Part shown: in pieces, positions 27,600 to 35,548 of the stretch
Position numbering within the stretch: the first letter of the stretch is position 1
Layout: each line of letters begins with the position of its first letter
Origin: Glacieibacterium sp965200405
GTDB taxonomy: Bacteria > Pseudomonadota > Alphaproteobacteria > Sphingomonadales > Sphingomonadaceae
Assembly (NCBI RefSeq): GCF_965200405.1
Contig: NZ_OZ241356.1
Location: forward strand, 1,302,001-1,366,000
Reading direction: 5' to 3'
Length of the DNA: 64,000 nucleotides
Translations under genes and position numbers: made by a program
Notes under the pieces: model-generated
What the model was told of the DNA's origin: nothing
What the model saw: only the letters and a program-made list of their open reading frames with translations
Databases searched by the model: none

Positions 27600-29129
27600 T
27601 CAGTCGTCCTTCTCGCCATCGGGCGTTTCCTCCGGCCCGGCATCGACGGCAGCGTTGCGGTCGAGCGCCGCCAGCATCGCCGCGGCGCGCTTCGACCCCG
27701 GCCCTTCGTGCGGATCATTGGCGACAGGGGTCAGCAACTGCCGCGCCTCCGCCTTGTCGCCGCGCGCCGCCAGCGCCTGCGCGGCGACGATGGCGATCTC
27801 GCCGACCTGCGGTGCCAGTTCGGCGGCGCGCAGCAGCACCGGCATCTCGGCATCGGGCAGGCGGCCTTCGCGCGATGCCAGCGCATGCGCGAACAGGATG
27901 CGGTAGTCGTCGGGCCGGGCGCGGTTGGCCGCCGCAAGGGCGCGGCGCGCCTGCTTCATCAGGTCGCCGGCGTCCTTGCCCGCCCGGTGCGCGATGACGG
28001 CATCGCGCAGCCAGGCACGTCCGCGCAGGTACAGCAGTTGCGCATCGGCCGGCCGCGCCGCCAGCTGCGCATCGAGCAACGCCAGACCCGCGGCCCGGTC
28101 GCCCAGCTTGATCTCGGCCTCGGCAAGCACGGCCTGCGCATAGGCATCGCCGGGATAGCGCGCCGCGGCGGTGCGGACGAGGTCGAGCAGGGCAGGGGCC
28201 TGGTCGCGTCCCTCAATCACCGACAGCCGGGTCGCCGGGATCAGCAGATCGTCGGCGGACGGCGGCAGCACGGTCATCGCCGTCACCGGATCGCCCGGCG
28301 ACGGACCCGCCGCCGCGCCGGTCATCCGCGAATGGGTGAACTCCTTCGACGTCATGTACGCCCGCAGCGCCTTGGTGAATTCGGGGATGCCGAGGCCGAA
28401 GGCGGTGGTGAAAGCCGCATCGCGCGGCGTGCCCTTCGCGACCAGTTGCAGATAGGCGATCAACTGCTTTGACCGCTGCGCGTCGCGCATCAGGTAATGG
28501 GTAGTCAACCAGCTTTGCGCATAGAACGCCGGGACTTGCGCGTCCTTCAGGTCGCTGCGCCGGGCCGTCAGCAAGGTCTGCATCGGCATCCACGGCAGCG
28601 CGATCAGCTGATAGGCGCGGCCTTTGTCGAAGCTGCCGAAACTGGTTTCGCCGGGCTTGAACGTCGCCGTCGACATGTACTCGGCATAGCCCTCGACATA
28701 CCAGGGCGGGTAGGCGGCGGTGAAATACTGGAACATGAAATGGTGCGCATATTCGTGGAATAGCGCGGTGTTGACGCCGTTGCTGAAGCTGTTGGAGGCC
28801 CGGTCGGTCGCCACCGCGGCATAGACCAGCCCCGGACTTGAGACATAGATGCCGTCGACCTGCGCATCGGCGATGCCGAGGATCTTGAGGTCGCGACCGG
28901 CAATGAAGAACACCGGCAGCTTGGCCTCCGACGGCGGCGCCTTGACCGCGGTGACCAGCCGCAACAGCGTATCGAAGTCCTGCAGCTCGTGAAGCCGCGT
29001 CCGCAGCTCCTTCTCGCTGCCGCGCGAATAGCCGATGAAGCTGGCGGTTTCGGCGCGCCGCCACGTCGCCTGCGCGGCGAGCGGCCAGGCCAGCAGCAGC
29101 GCCATCAGGAACCGGAACGCGACTCTCAC
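27600..29129 (-). CDS. Secreted gluzincin-type metallopeptidase-like protein with C-terminal TPRs
   Basis: The 509-residue product has a signal peptide (cut near residue 22). A zincin-like domain carries HEYAH at residues 125-129 and, after a short helix break, 'WYVEGYAEY' with Glu146 as probable third zinc ligand, as in gluzincins and DUF1570-like proteins. From about residue 300 the chain becomes helical with TPR-like repeats ('YPGDAYAQAVLAEAEIKLGDRAAGLALLDAQLAARPADAQLL' region), ending in an acidic tail. This suggests a periplasmic peptidase with a protein-binding half. The substrate is unknown. ATG 29129 sits at the edge of a 100-base gap shared with the alcohol dehydrogenase gene end. 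Confidence 0.8.
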   Translation of the reverse strand: MRVAFRFLMALLLAWPLAAQATWRRAETASFIGYSRGSEKELRTRLHELQDFDTLLRLVTAVKAPPSEAKLPVFFIAGRDLKILGIADAQVDGIYVSSPGLVYAAVATDRASNSFSNGVNTALFHEYAHHFMFQYFTAAYPPWYVEGYAEYMSTATFKPGETSFGSFDKGRAYQLIALPWMPMQTLLTARRSDLKDAQVPAFYAQSWLTTHYLMRDAQRSKQLIAYLQLVAKGTPRDAAFTTAFGLGIPEFTKALRAYMTSKEFTHSRMTGAAAGPSPGDPVTAMTVLPPSADDLLIPATRLSVIEGRDQAPALLDLVRTAAARYPGDAYAQAVLAEAEIKLGDRAAGLALLDAQLAARPADAQLLYLRGRAWLRDAVIAHRAGKDAGDLMKQARRALAAANRARPDDYRILFAHALASREGRLPDAEMPVLLRAAELAPQVGEIAIVAAQALAARGDKAEARQLLTPVANDPHEGPGSKRAAAMLAALDRNAAVDAGPEETPDGEKDD

Positions 29130-29189
29130 CGCGCCAGGTTAGCGACACCCTCGATACCTGGCGAGGCCGATCCTGCCGCTTGCCCGCCC

Positions 29190-29211
29190 ACCCCGGGCGG
29201 TGGCCCGGGGT
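29190..29211. terminator. Nine-base-pair GC hairpin downstream of the alcohol dehydrogenase gene
   Basis: ACCCCGGGC (29190-29198) pairs exactly with GCCCGGGGT (29203-29211) around a GGTG loop, and outer arms GCCGATC/GATCGGC (29166-29172, 29213-29219) could extend the fold. It lies 19 bases after the minus-strand alcohol dehydrogenase stop. No T-run is present, so it may be a Rho-assisted end or an mRNA-stabilising hairpin. Confidence 0.45.
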
Positions 29212-29229
29212 TGATCGGCGCAGTTCGGC

Positions 29230-30423
29230 CTAGGGCTTCAGCACGACCTTGCGGAACTCGTCCTGGTTGTCCTTGAAGTTCTTGTACGCCATCGGCGCGT
29301 CCGACAGCGGCAGCGTGTGGCTGATGATCACCCGGGGATCGATCTCGCCGTTCTCGATGCGCTTGAGCAGCGGCTTGAGATAGCGGTGAACATGCGTCTG
29401 GCCGGTCTTGAAGCTCAGGCCCTTGTTCATCGCCGCGCCGAACGGGATCTTGTCGAGGAAGCCGCCATAGACGCCCGGAATGCTGACCGTCCCGGCCTTG
29501 CGGCACGCCAGGATCGCTTCGCGGAGGACGTGCGGACGGTCGGTCCCCAGCATCGTCAGCTGCTTGGCCTTATCGATGAGATTGTCGATCGACAGGCCGT
29601 GCGCCTCCATGCCGACCGCGTCGATGCAGCGGTCGGGACCGCGCCCGCCGGTCATCTCGTTGAGCGCGTCGAGGATGTGGACGATCTCGAAGTTCAGGCA
29701 CTCGGCGCCGGCATCCTGCGCCAGTGCCAGCCGCGCCTCGCGGTGATCGATGGCGATGACACGCTCGGCGCCCAGCATGAAGGCGGAGCGGATGGCAAAC
29801 TGGCCGACCGGTCCGGCACCCCAGATCGCGACGGTGTCGCCGGGCTCGATGTCGCACTGTTCGGCGGCCATGTAGCCGGTCGGGAAGATGTCGGTGAGGA
29901 ACAGCACCTGCTCGTCCTCCAGATGGTCGGGGACGACCATCGGGCCGGTGTCGGCATAGGGAACGCGAACGTATTCCGCCTGGCCGCCCGCATAGCCGCC
30001 GGTCATGTGGCTATAGCCGAACAGTCCCGACGGGCTGTGGCCCATCAGCGTCTCGGAAATGTCCTGGTTGTCGGCCGGGTTGGAGTTGTCGCAGCACGAC
30101 CACAGGTCCTTCTCGCAAAAGAAGCAGTGGCCGCAGGCGATGGTGAACGGCACGACGACGCGCTGCCCGACCTTCAGCGGCGTGCCGAACGAATCGCCGT
30201 TCCGGTGCGCCGATCCGACATCGACGACCTCGCCCATGAACTCATGGCCCAGGATGTCGCCCTTCTGCATGGTCGGGATGACATTGTCGTACAGGTGGAG
30301 GTCGGAGCCGCAGATCGCCGTCGAGGTGATCTTGATGATCGCGTCGCGCGGGTTGATGATCTGGGGATCGGGGACGTTGTCGACGCGAACGTCCTGCTTG
30401 CCGTGCCATACAGCTGCGCGCAT
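29230..30423 (-). CDS. Zinc-dependent alcohol dehydrogenase (glutathione-independent formaldehyde dehydrogenase-like)
   Basis: The 397-residue medium-chain dehydrogenase keeps the catalytic zinc site ('STAICGSDLHLYDN', 'ILGHEFMGEV') and the four-Cys structural zinc lobe ('CGHCFFCEKDLWSC'). The Rossmann segment is 'VAIWGAGPVGQFAIRSAFMLGAERVIAID', whose terminal Asp favours NAD. The long insert around 'NPADNQDISETLMGHSPSGLFGYSHMTGG' is typical of the formaldehyde-dehydrogenase-like branch. Substrate remains open. It lies 60 bases downstream of the SRPBCC gene on the same strand and may share its stress-type promoter. Confidence 0.9.
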   Translation of the reverse strand: MRAAVWHGKQDVRVDNVPDPQIINPRDAIIKITSTAICGSDLHLYDNVIPTMQKGDILGHEFMGEVVDVGSAHRNGDSFGTPLKVGQRVVVPFTIACGHCFFCEKDLWSCCDNSNPADNQDISETLMGHSPSGLFGYSHMTGGYAGGQAEYVRVPYADTGPMVVPDHLEDEQVLFLTDIFPTGYMAAEQCDIEPGDTVAIWGAGPVGQFAIRSAFMLGAERVIAIDHREARLALAQDAGAECLNFEIVHILDALNEMTGGRGPDRCIDAVGMEAHGLSIDNLIDKAKQLTMLGTDRPHVLREAILACRKAGTVSIPGVYGGFLDKIPFGAAMNKGLSFKTGQTHVHRYLKPLLKRIENGEIDPRVIISHTLPLSDAPMAYKNFKDNQDEFRKVVLKP

Positions 30424-30482
30424 TTCTGATTCCTCGGGTTGGACTTGTGGAGAAGCCGCGACGGGCTTTCAGGGTCGGTGGA

Positions 30483-31319
30483 TCAGGACTTGGGCGGGTT
30501 CAACGCCTGTTCGGCGCGGGTCCGCGCGTTGGTCGCGACCTCGCCGGCCTCGATCAGGTTCTTCAGTCGCTTCAGGTCGCGCCGGGTCTGGATGCCGGGC
30601 TCCTTCTGCGTGAACTTCGCCGCATAGCGCCCGAAGCTGCCACCGGTCGGCTCATAGGCGACCAGCGCATGGATCTCGGTGCCGCGGCCCCCGGTTGCCT
30701 CGCGCAGCTCGAAGCTGGCGCGGTTCGGATGGGCGCTGCCCTTGTTCGATTCCCACGCGAACTTCTCCCCGGGAACGTCCTCGGTGATCGTCGCGCGGGT
30801 ATCGACCGGGCCGGTCGCGCCCTGCGACGTGAAGGTCAGGCTGTCGCCGCTGCTGCTGGCGGCGGTGATGTTCTCCATGAACGACGGCCAGCCGGCGACG
30901 TTGCGCAGCACGTCCCAGACCGTGTCGCGGCCGGCGTTGATTGTCACCGATCGCGGTGCCTTGGCGGCGCTCGACCAGCCCTGCTTCTTCGCCAGGCGGC
31001 GCTCGTCGGGCTCGGTGCCGAGCAGCCGCTTGACCGGTGCGGTGCCGGTGACGCCGCGGGCGACCATGGCGCCGCCGGCGACGCCCAGGATGACGCCCAG
31101 CGGCCCCTTCGACTGAGTCGCGGCGAGGCCGAGGATGGTGCCCAGCGCGACCGAGATGCCGCGCTCGACGCCGCCCAGATTCTGATACGGATCCTTGTGC
31201 GTGCCGGCCGGAGCGGCATCGCGGCTGGTACGCTGGGCATCGCGCTTGGCGCGGGCGGCGTCGCGCTGCTCTGCGGGGCCGTTACGCGATTCGGTCGCGC
31301 TGTCTGCCGTGGTCGTCAT
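30483..31319 (-). CDS. Membrane-anchored SRPBCC (polyketide cyclase/dehydrase-like) protein
   Basis: The 278-residue protein has a charged disordered N-terminus (about 1-45), a short hydrophobic pair of helices ('NLGGVERGISVALGTILGLAA', 'GPLGVILGVAGGAMVARGV'; DUF2892-like), and a SRPBCC domain from about 115 ('APRSVTINAGRDTVWDVLRNVAGWPSFMENI') to 255, ending in a charged helix. SRPBCC domains bind hydrophobic ligands; similar fusions occur among stress-induced envelope genes. A GGAAC-N17-GGTT motif (31379-31354) upstream fits an EcfG promoter. It diverges from the cold-shock-domain gene. Confidence 0.82.
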   Translation of the reverse strand: MTTTADSATESRNGPAEQRDAARAKRDAQRTSRDAAPAGTHKDPYQNLGGVERGISVALGTILGLAATQSKGPLGVILGVAGGAMVARGVTGTAPVKRLLGTEPDERRLAKKQGWSSAAKAPRSVTINAGRDTVWDVLRNVAGWPSFMENITAASSSGDSLTFTSQGATGPVDTRATITEDVPGEKFAWESNKGSAHPNRASFELREATGGRGTEIHALVAYEPTGGSFGRYAAKFTQKEPGIQTRRDLKRLKNLIEAGEVATNARTRAEQALNPPKS

Positions 31320-31353
31320 GGATCGGGCCTCGAGCTGTTGGAGTGCCGCGATG

Positions 31354-31379
31354 AACCGCCGCCGGACTGCAACTGTTCC
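31354..31379 (-). promoter_or_regulatory. EcfG-like promoter for the SRPBCC gene
   Basis: On the minus strand GGAAC (31379-31375) is followed after exactly 17 bases by GGTT (31357-31354). The alphaproteobacterial general stress sigma factor EcfG recognises GGAAC-N16/17-CGTT, so only the first -10 base differs. It sits 35 bases upstream of the start codon. Motif match and spacing are seen; use by EcfG is inferred. Confidence 0.55.
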
Positions 31380-31474
31380 GGGATTTATTAACTCGCCTGT
31401 GCATCGATTTTCGGCTACGGCTGGAGTCGGAGCGGACCTTCTGACGCGATGGGCGCGTATGGAGATGGCTTCCG

Positions 31475-31500
31475 GGAACCGTGGTTGAAGTGTTTGCGTT
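31475..31500 (+). promoter_or_regulatory. EcfG promoter for the cold-shock-domain gene
   Basis: GGAAC (31475-31479), a 17-base spacer and CGTT (31497-31500) match the EcfG general-stress consensus exactly. Transcription would begin near 31507, giving a leader of about 43 bases before ATG 31550. The back-to-back pairing with a similar motif for the divergent gene strengthens the call. Confidence 0.7.
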
Positions 31501-31549
31501 CAGCCGACGGCGCACGAACTAACGACGATATTTGAAAGACTAGACTGAG

Positions 31550-32401
31550 ATGACTTTTGACAAGCGCGGGCGCGGACCTGCACGTGGTGGTGGCTTCGAC
31601 AAGCGCGAGCGTGGTTTCGACCAGTTCGAAGGCGGCGGCGACCGCTTCGGTGGCGGCGGCGGTGATCGCTTCGGCGGCGGTGGTGGCGACCGCTTCGGCG
31701 GCGGCGGCGGTGGTTTCGGCGGTCGCCCGGGCGGCGGCGGCGGTTTCGGTGGACGTCCCGGTGGCGGTGGTGGCTTCGGCGCACCGCGTCCGCCGCGTGA
31801 CATGGGCCCCGGCATCAACCTCGGCACTGCCAAGGGTTCGGTCAAGTTCTTCAACGCTCAAAAGGGCTTCGGCTTCGTCGTTCGCGATGACGGCGGCGAG
31901 GACGTCTTCGTCCACATCTCGGCAGTCGAGCAGGCCGGCCTGACCGGTCTCGCCGATGGCCAGCCGCTCGAGTTCACCCTGACGGAGCGTAACGGCCGCG
32001 TCTCGGCGACCGACATCGTCATCGACGGCGAGCCCCTGCCGGTCACCGACCGCGCACCGCCCCGCGAAGATCGTGGCGGCGCTGGTGGCTTCGGCGCACC
32101 GCGCGCCAACGACGGCCCGCGCGGCGGCGGCTACGGCGGCGCCAGCCGTGAATTCGGCGGCAACAGCGGCGGCGGCTCTGCCGCTACCGGCGAGCGCGTC
32201 GAAGGCACTGTCAAGTTCTTCAACGGCACCAAGGGCTTCGGCTTCATCCAGCGCGAAGACGGCGGCCCGGACGCTTTCGTCCACATCTCGGCCGTCGAGC
32301 GTGCCGGCATGTCGGGCCTCGGCGAAGGCCAGCGCGTCAGCTTCGAACTCGAGGAAGATCGTCGCGGCAAGCAGGCAGCGGTCAACATCACCGCCCTGTA
32401 A
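31550..32401 (+). CDS. Double cold-shock-domain RNA-binding protein with glycine-rich N-terminus
   Basis: The 283-residue product has three parts. Residues 1-85 are low-complexity Gly/Arg/Phe/Asp with repeated 'DRFGGGGG' and 'GGRPGGGGGFG' units. Two cold-shock domains follow: about 95-160 ('GSVKFFNAQKGFGFVVRDDGGEDVFVHISAVE') and about 215-283 ('GTVKFFNGTKGFGFIQREDGGPDAFVHISAVE'); both RNP1 (KGFGF) and RNP2 (VFVHI/AFVHI) motifs are intact. A second Gly-rich linker separates them. Such proteins bind single-stranded RNA or DNA; the RGG/FG-like N-terminus suggests condensation or extra RNA affinity. A stress promoter lies upstream and a terminator downstream. Confidence 0.9.
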   Translation: MTFDKRGRGPARGGGFDKRERGFDQFEGGGDRFGGGGGDRFGGGGGDRFGGGGGGFGGRPGGGGGFGGRPGGGGGFGAPRPPRDMGPGINLGTAKGSVKFFNAQKGFGFVVRDDGGEDVFVHISAVEQAGLTGLADGQPLEFTLTERNGRVSATDIVIDGEPLPVTDRAPPREDRGGAGGFGAPRANDGPRGGGYGGASREFGGNSGGGSAATGERVEGTVKFFNGTKGFGFIQREDGGPDAFVHISAVERAGMSGLGEGQRVSFELEEDRRGKQAAVNITAL

Positions 32402-32420
32402 GCAGTCGACACGAATGACG

Positions 32421-32449
32421 AAGGGGTCGCAGCGATGCGGCCCCTTTTT
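32421..32449 (+). terminator. Intrinsic terminator after the cold-shock-domain gene
   Basis: AAGGGGTCGC pairs with GCGGCCCCTT (one T-G wobble) around AGCGAT, and the descending arm runs into a TTTTT tract. It sits 20 bases after the stop codon. This is the clearest factor-independent terminator in the window. Confidence 0.85.
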
Positions 32450-32486
32450 CTTTGCGCCGCTTCGGACACCGGATTAACCCTGCCGC

Positions 32487-33446
32487 ATGACCCAGGCCAA
32501 GTTCAGCGTCGCGCACCATTTCGCCCCGGCGACCGGCGCGCTGCTGACCGGCCATCCGCTGGTCGGCGAGGTGAGCGCGATCGACCAGTCCCGCCGCTGG
32601 GACCTGCCGACCAACGTCGACATCATCTTCGCCCTCCACGGCCAGGGCGAGCACACCGCCGACCATGATGTCCCGCCGCCGCCCGGCTGGCCGGGGCAAG
32701 TCAAATTCGTCCAGCTCGCCTCCGCCGGCATCGACGGCTATCCCGCCTGGCTGTTCGACGGCCCGCTCGTCGCCACCGCCGCGGGCACCAGCGCCCAGCC
32801 GATCTCCGAATTCGTCCTCGCCGCGATGCTGTCGCACGAAAAGCGCATCCCCGCGATCTATGCCGTCGATGGCGGTGAGGTGCCGAGCCAGGAGGCGATG
32901 ATCGCCAATCCGCTGGGCAGCCTCGACGGCAAGACCCTCGGCTTGATCGGTATCGGCCAGATCGGCGGGCGCGTCGCGACGCTGGCCCGCGCCTTCGGCA
33001 TGCGCGTCGTCGCCCAGCGCCGCAGCGCCGCCGCCGCCCCCGAGGGCATCGAGATCGTGCCCCTCGACACTCTGCTCGCCCGCGCCGACCACATCGTCAT
33101 CGCCGCGCCGCTGACGCCCGAGACCGCCGGGCTGCTCGGTGCCGACGCCTTCGCCAAGGTCAGGCGCGGTGTCCACCTCGTCAACATCGCGCGGGGCGGC
33201 ATCGTCGACACGGCTGCGCTGATCGACGCACTCGCCTCGGGCCAGGTCGGCGCCGCCTCGCTCGACGTCACCGACCCGGAACCGCTGCCCCCCGGCCACC
33301 CGCTGTGGAGCGCGCCCAATGTCCGCATCACGCCGCATGTCGCCTGGAGCTCGGCCGGCACCCCGGCGCGCATCTTCAAGCTGTTCGCCGAGAACGTCGG
33401 GCGCTTCGCCGCCGGCCAGCCGCTGCACAACCAGCTGGAGCGCTGA
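32487..33446 (+). CDS. D-2-hydroxyacid dehydrogenase family protein
   Basis: The 319-residue NAD(P)-dependent dehydrogenase has the family's nucleotide-binding core 'KTLGLIGIGQIGGRVATLARAFGMRVVAQRR', the signature 'VHLVNIARGGIVDTAAL' and the C-terminal 'NVRITPHVAWSS' with the catalytic His; Arg of the triad lies in 'NIARGG'. The Arg after the dinucleotide fold ('AQRRS') favours NADP. Family enzymes reduce glyoxylate, hydroxypyruvate or similar 2-oxo acids; the exact substrate is not shown. The next gene starts at the base after its stop, so it heads a three-gene operon. Confidence 0.88.
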   Translation: MTQAKFSVAHHFAPATGALLTGHPLVGEVSAIDQSRRWDLPTNVDIIFALHGQGEHTADHDVPPPPGWPGQVKFVQLASAGIDGYPAWLFDGPLVATAAGTSAQPISEFVLAAMLSHEKRIPAIYAVDGGEVPSQEAMIANPLGSLDGKTLGLIGIGQIGGRVATLARAFGMRVVAQRRSAAAAPEGIEIVPLDTLLARADHIVIAAPLTPETAGLLGADAFAKVRRGVHLVNIARGGIVDTAALIDALASGQVGAASLDVTDPEPLPPGHPLWSAPNVRITPHVAWSSAGTPARIFKLFAENVGRFAAGQPLHNQLER

Positions 33447-33944
33447 ATGACCGTCGAATGGCGCGGCAAGTACATCGAGATCCGCCGCGAAGGGACTTGG
33501 GAATACGCTGCCCGCACCCGTGACATCGGCGCCGCGGTGGTCATCGCGCTGACCGACGCCGCCGAGATCGTGCTGGTCGAGCAGCACCGCGTCCCCCTCG
33601 GCACCCGCACCATCGAGCTGCCTGCCGGCCTGATCGCCGACCTGACCGAAGGCGAGACCGCTGCCGACAGCGCCGCGCGCGAACTGGAGGAGGAGACCGG
33701 CTTCACCGCCGCCAGCCTCGACGACCTCGGCGAATACGCGACCTCGCCCGGCATGTCGGCGGAGCGTTTCCAGCTGTTCCGCGCCACCGGCCTGACCCGC
33801 ACCGGCCCCGGCGGCGGCGTGCCCGGCGAGGACATCACCGTCCATGTCGTGCCCCTCGCCGAGCTGAAGACCTGGCTCGACGCCCGCCGCGCCGACGGCT
33901 TGGTCATCGACTGCCGGCTGATCGTGGCGCTCGGCTTCGTATGA
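33447..33944 (+). CDS. Nudix hydrolase, ADP-ribose pyrophosphatase-like
   Basis: The 165-residue protein resembles ADP-ribose pyrophosphatases: 'TIELPAGLIADL' before the Nudix box, box core 'RELEEETGF' with all catalytic Glu present, and 'YATSPGMSAERFQLFRATGL' after it. The loop between the first Gly and the first box Glu is three residues longer than the consensus. The activity would be hydrolysis of ADP-ribose or a related sugar nucleotide. ATG 33447 directly follows the dehydrogenase stop, and its own stop overlaps the ferritin-like gene. Confidence 0.88.
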   Translation: MTVEWRGKYIEIRREGTWEYAARTRDIGAAVVIALTDAAEIVLVEQHRVPLGTRTIELPAGLIADLTEGETAADSAARELEEETGFTAASLDDLGEYATSPGMSAERFQLFRATGLTRTGPGGGVPGEDITVHVVPLAELKTWLDARRADGLVIDCRLIVALGFV

Positions 33945-34741
33945 GCTGGACTCTCGACTCCATCGACTGGGCCGCCTTCGACGCCACACGCGTCGACCGC
34001 GACCTCGTCGGGCTGGTCAAGGCCGCCGCGCTCGTCGAGGCCAATGCCGCCGATTACGTCGCCTACCTCCGCGGCGTCTTCGCCGGCGACGACGCCTTCC
34101 TCGCCGAAGTCGAGCGCTGGGGCACCGAGGAGGCGCAGCACGGTCTCGCCCTTGGCCGCTGGGCGATGCTGGCCGAGCCCGGCTGGGATTTCGACCGCGC
34201 CCTCAGCGACTTCCGCACCGGCTACCAGATCGAGGTCGACGCCACCGCCTCGATCCGCGGCTCGCGCACCGGCGAACTGGTGGCGCGCCAGGTCGTCGAG
34301 ACCGGCACCTCCAGCTTCTATTCAGCCCTCCGCGACGCGACCGACGAGCCGGTTCTGAAAGCCGTCGCCGGGCGCATCGCCGCCGACGAGTTCGCCCACT
34401 ACCGCCTGTTCGCCAAGGCCTTCGCCCGCGCCCCCAAGCTGCCCCTCGCCAACCGGTTGCGCATCGCCGCCACCCGCTTTGCCGAGGCCGGCGACGACGA
34501 GCTCGGCTGGGCGTGGTTCGCTGCCAACGTCCTGCCCGGCGATCCCCGCGCCACCTACACCGGCGGCGTCCACACCCGCGCCTATGCCGCGCGCGCGCTG
34601 CGCCTGTACCGCCGCGAGCACATCGTCAACGGCGTCCGCATGACCCTGCGCGCCGTCAGCCTCAACCCCAACGGCGTGCTCGGCAGGCTCGTCTCGGGCG
34701 CCTTATGGGGCGTCGTCCGTGCCAAGGTCGCCTTCGGCTAG
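33941..34741 (+). CDS. Ferritin-like diiron domain protein
   Basis: The 266-residue helical protein shows a complete four-helix diiron ligand pattern: Glu in 'AALVEANAADY', 'GTEEAQHGLAL' (Glu-X-X-His), Glu in 'QVVETGTSSFYS', and 'AADEFAHYRLF' (Glu-X-X-His). The spacing recalls acyl-ACP desaturases and other ferritin-like oxidases rather than storage ferritin. The C-terminal about 60 residues lack ligands and contain 'GVLGRLVSGALWGVVRAKVA', a possible amphipathic anchor. No reaction can be assigned. It overlaps the Nudix gene by four bases and shares stop bases with the convergent methyltransferase. Confidence 0.82.
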   Translation: MSWTLDSIDWAAFDATRVDRDLVGLVKAAALVEANAADYVAYLRGVFAGDDAFLAEVERWGTEEAQHGLALGRWAMLAEPGWDFDRALSDFRTGYQIEVDATASIRGSRTGELVARQVVETGTSSFYSALRDATDEPVLKAVAGRIAADEFAHYRLFAKAFARAPKLPLANRLRIAATRFAEAGDDELGWAWFAANVLPGDPRATYTGGVHTRAYAARALRLYRREHIVNGVRMTLRAVSLNPNGVLGRLVSGALWGVVRAKVAFG

Positions 34742-35505
34742 AGCGGCTTGCGGAAGCGGTAGACCAGCCGGTCGGTCTTGCCGCGAATCGCCGGGTCGAA
34801 CACCAGCCTGGTGTGATCGTCCGCCGGATTGGCCAGCAGCTTCGACTCGGCCTCCAGCTTGAAGCCTGCCGCCTTGAAGTCGGCACGGACGACCGCCGGG
34901 TCGATGCGGTGCAGCTTGTCGACCACCGCGCGGGTGTCGCCGCCCGGGTTGGCGATGCTGTCGACCACACCGACGATGCCGCCCGGCTTGGTCGCCGCAT
35001 AGATCCGCTTCAGGAACAGCGCCGGGTCGATGCGCGCGAACTTGTCCTTGGCGCTCTCCCAATAAGTGTCGTGATAGACCAGGTGCATCAGCGTGAAGTC
35101 GATGCTGTTCGCCGGCAGCCGCAGGTCGCCCGGCGCCTGGTCGAGGATTTCGACATTGGGTACGCGCGTGACCAGCGCCGCCCATTCGGCCGACTTGGTG
35201 TCGACACTCGCCAGTTCGGCCTCGGCCAGGACATGGCCCTTGCTGCCGATCGCATTGCCGATGATCTCGCTATAATAGCCGCCGCCGGCCATCACATCGA
35301 GGACGCGGTCGCCGCGCTTCAGGCCGAGAAACTTCAGCACCTCCACCGGCTTGCGGCTCGCATCGAGGGCGATCATCGCCGCGGGCCGGTCGGTCATCGC
35401 GACTGCCGGCACGATCCCCGGCGGCGAGCCGTCCGGCGGCTCCGGCGCGGCGAACGCCGGTCCGGCGAACAACACTGCCGCGAATACGATAGGGAGCAGG
35501 CGCAT
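34738..35505 (-). CDS. Exported class I SAM-dependent methyltransferase-like protein
   Basis: The 255-residue product from ATG 35505 has a signal peptide ('MRLLPIVFAAVLFAGPAFA'), which is unusual for a methyltransferase because SAM is cytoplasmic. The SAM-binding fold is otherwise clear: 'RGDRVLDVMAGGGYYSEIIGNAIG' (motif I), 'FTLMHLVYHDTYW' and 'KPGGIVGVVDSI'. Periplasm-targeted proteins of this type are common in proteobacteria and are of unknown function. GAGGAAAG precedes the start; the longer frame to 35730 has no support. The gene ends in a three-base overlap with the ferritin-like gene. Confidence 0.85.
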   Translation of the reverse strand: MRLLPIVFAAVLFAGPAFAAPEPPDGSPPGIVPAVAMTDRPAAMIALDASRKPVEVLKFLGLKRGDRVLDVMAGGGYYSEIIGNAIGSKGHVLAEAELASVDTKSAEWAALVTRVPNVEILDQAPGDLRLPANSIDFTLMHLVYHDTYWESAKDKFARIDPALFLKRIYAATKPGGIVGVVDSIANPGGDTRAVVDKLHRIDPAVVRADFKAAGFKLEAESKLLANPADDHTRLVFDPAIRGKTDRLVYRFRKPL

Positions 35506-35548
35506 CGGCGGTCTTTCCTCGACAAGGGCGAACGGTCGCGGCGCCGGA

